Positions 62,739-64,000 of a DNA stretch of 64,000 nucleotides are shown piece after piece; position 1 is the stretch's first letter; each line of letters opens with the position of its first letter. A program made the position numbers and the translations under genes. The notes under the pieces are model-generated. The model was not told the DNA's origin, did no database searches, and saw nothing but the letters and a program-made list of their open reading frames with translations. The DNA is from DAOVGZ01 sp964477815 (lineage in GTDB: Bacteria; Babelota; Babeliae; Babelales; Vermiphilaceae): positions 13,419 through 77,418 of the forward strand of contig CAYZEO010000002.1 of NCBI GenBank assembly GCA_964477815.1, given 5' to 3'.

Positions 62739-63051
62739 GGGATACTTTGGGGAAGTAAAATACGACTCTGAAGCAAAAATCTTTCACGGGGAGGTAATTG
62801 GCCTCAAGGACATTATTACTTTTCAAGCCAAAACCGTTGATCAGCTTGAAAAATCTTTTAAGGATTCTATCGATGATTACCTTGAGTGGTGTATTGAGCG
62901 AAACGAAAAGCCTGAAAAAACTTACTCTGGAAACATACATGTTCGTATGAATCCAGATTTACATGCGCAACTCGCACTTGCCGCGTCCCAAAAAAGCATT
63001 AGTTTAAACGAACTTATAAACATGATCTTAAAACAAGCAATCGTAACTTAA
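62725..63051 (+). CDS. hicB: HicB-type antitoxin, second module
   Basis: The 108-residue protein has the HicB core (YKGYFGEVKYDSEAKIFHGEVIGLKDIITFQAKTVDQLEKSFKDSIDDYLEWC) and a ribbon-helix-helix-type C-terminus (NIHVRMNPDLHAQLALAASQKSISLNELINMIL). GGAG lies before the ATG at 62725, inside the toxin gene. It is probably the repressor acting on the 62426-62444 inverted repeat. Confidence 0.87.
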   Translation: MMKYKGYFGEVKYDSEAKIFHGEVIGLKDIITFQAKTVDQLEKSFKDSIDDYLEWCIERNEKPEKTYSGNIHVRMNPDLHAQLALAASQKSISLNELINMILKQAIVT

Positions 63052-63053
63052 AT

Positions 63054-63521
63054 TTATTCATCAGAAACTGGAGAAACAGGAATCAATAAATCGATATTTT
63101 TTTTCAGGAGTTGATAATAATCTGGAATTCTTTTTGCAATATCATCCGCCATCTCTTCTTTGTAAATATGAGACGAACTATTTCTATCTTTGATCATCTT
63201 GATCAGGATTGCAGTATCTACTTCTGAAATCAATTTTGCCTTGCACGCTTGACGCAAAACAGGTGTCGGTCCGTTAAATTTGACCTCTTGTCCAAAAACT
63301 TGCTCCAAATATTTTTTAACATACTTCCAAAACAAATCTGTTGTTATTTCAAATCTTTGTATCAGAGAATCTCTTAAACCCTTGTACAGCTCTTCCTTAC
63401 TCGCGTAATCAGCCTGCTCTTCTTGATTTGATAAAATGTTTTTTTGAAGAAGTATGATCGCTTCGTCGAGCCTATCCATGGCATTTATTATTTGTTCGTA
63501 TTTCAATTTCATTTTTTCCAT
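63054..63521 (-). CDS. HepT-type HEPN toxin (HI0074 family)
   Basis: The 155-residue helical protein has the HEPN motif RX4HXY intact: RNSSSHIY with Arg113, His118 and Tyr120. In the characterised MntA/HepT system HepT is an RNase toxin and its motif Tyr is AMPylated by MntA. Other landmarks are SLIQRFEITTDLFWKYVKKYLEQVFG and VLRQACKAKLISEVD. It overlaps the upstream nucleotidyltransferase gene by 13 bases. It is convergent with hicB at 2 bases distance. Confidence 0.85.
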   Translation of the reverse strand: MEKMKLKYEQIINAMDRLDEAIILLQKNILSNQEEQADYASKEELYKGLRDSLIQRFEITTDLFWKYVKKYLEQVFGQEVKFNGPTPVLRQACKAKLISEVDTAILIKMIKDRNSSSHIYKEEMADDIAKRIPDYYQLLKKNIDLLIPVSPVSDE

Positions 63522-63862
63522 ACGATACCATCCTTCTCTACTTCTTCTTTGAATTTATCCGAAGATGTATAAAGATCCACAACATCAACCATCAATGGTA
63601 TCGTCGTTTCTTCTAATTCATCTTCAATTTTGTATATTTTGCTCCTATCTATAGGTTCGCCGCAATCAATTGCTATATCTATATCGGCACCCTCTGAATG
63701 ATCTTGCCGTGCGCGTGATCCAAAAAGATACACCGTACAGTTTGGCAAAACATTGTGGATAATATCCAAAATAGTTTTTTTGTATTGAGCGAAACGTTTG
63801 CTTTCAGAGCTTAATTCATCCATTGATTTACACCATTCTATTGCGACATCATTCTTAACCAA
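63509..63862 (-). CDS. MntA-type minimal nucleotidyltransferase antitoxin
   Basis: The 117-residue protein has the GSX10DXD motif exactly: Gly48-Ser49 to Asp60-x-Asp62 in YLFGSRARQDHSEGADIDIAID, and a third acidic residue in LMVDVVDLY. In the known pair this enzyme AMPylates and silences HepT. It precedes the toxin gene with a 13-base overlap. An ACP gene lies just upstream on the same strand. Confidence 0.88.
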   Translation of the reverse strand: MVKNDVAIEWCKSMDELSSESKRFAQYKKTILDIIHNVLPNCTVYLFGSRARQDHSEGADIDIAIDCGEPIDRSKIYKIEDELEETTIPLMVDVVDLYTSSDKFKEEVEKDGIVWKK

Positions 63863-63871
63863 CTAACCCAA

Positions 63872-64000
63872 TCACTTCGTTCTTTTTTCATGAATGAACT
63901 CAACAACGTTTTTCAGATCGGAGAAGTTGTCTGCCGCATCATCATCAATCTCTATGCCAAACTTATCTTGAAGATCAAGAAGAATTTTGAATGTATCCAA
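63872..64000 (-). CDS. acpP: Acyl carrier protein, C-terminal part (5' end beyond window)
   Basis: The reverse strand is open from the window edge to a TGA at 63872-63874. The 42 residues LLDLQDKFGIEIDDDAADNF then SDLKNVVEFIHEKRTK match helices 2-4 of ACP (usual LEDEFGIEIPDEDAEKI). The phosphopantetheine Ser region lies outside the window. Confidence 0.8.
   Translation of the reverse strand: MDTFKILLDLQDKFGIEIDDDAADNFSDLKNVVEFIHEKRTK

Overview
The window reads as a chromosomal segment of a small-genome, AT-leaning, Gram-negative, host-associated bacterium. The best fit is Candidatus Dependentiae (TM6/Babeliales). This is inferred from the combination of housekeeping genes typical of reduced genomes, an ankyrin protein, lysine-rich histone-like proteins, many secreted proteins without recognisable relatives, and a family of cysteine-pair-rich outer membrane proteins. 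No rRNA gene is present to confirm it. Two 100-base N gaps (15411-15510 and 16181-16280) interrupt the two lysine-repeat genes.

Layout. 1-5.7 kb: the end of a secreted protein gene (minus), three minor pseudopilin-like genes, lnt, and a secreted beta-helix/beta-propeller protein. 5.8-8.7 kb: rplI, dnaB, ruvC and an unknown gene. 9.1-14.8 kb (minus): a small secreted protein, recF, dnaN, a Xer recombinase and an archaeal/eukaryal-type proS. 15.2-16.5 kb: two histone-H1-like Lys/Arg repeat proteins. 16.5-27.4 kb (minus): an EamA transporter, a YmdB-type phosphoesterase with RNase Y, zapA with a coiled-coil partner, rplT-rpmI-infC, recA, ppiD-like, SPOR, miaA and carD. 27.6-34.7 kb: an accessory island with an ankyrin protein, two divergent flippase-like membrane proteins, and between them three secreted charged proteins made by duplication and sharing a C-terminal motif. 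35-38.6 kb: dnaK with a clear promoter, a DUF378 protein and ychF. 38.6-42.4 kb (minus): three secreted proteins, one a probable papain-fold cysteine protease. 42.6-51.7 kb: a MerR/HspR-like regulator with htpX, maf, tRNA-Gln, spoVG, rsmH-murF-ftsK, a frameshifted HepT relic and uppP.

52-64 kb: three tandem Cys-rich outer membrane proteins and a fourth divergent copy. These are interleaved with two HicA/HicB modules, a HepT/MntA module, a DUF5674 pair, and a small GIY-YIG nuclease enclosed by REP-like direct and inverted repeats. The window ends inside an acyl carrier protein gene.

Functionally, the replication and repair genes (dnaB, dnaN, recF, ruvC, recA, xer, ftsK) and envelope genes (lnt, murF, uppP, ppiD, SPOR, zapA) support a cell with peptidoglycan and an outer membrane. 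The secreted proteins and repeated outer membrane proteins are the likely host interface. Most novelty lies at 30.7-33.2 kb, 40.2-41.6 kb and 51.9-63.9 kb.
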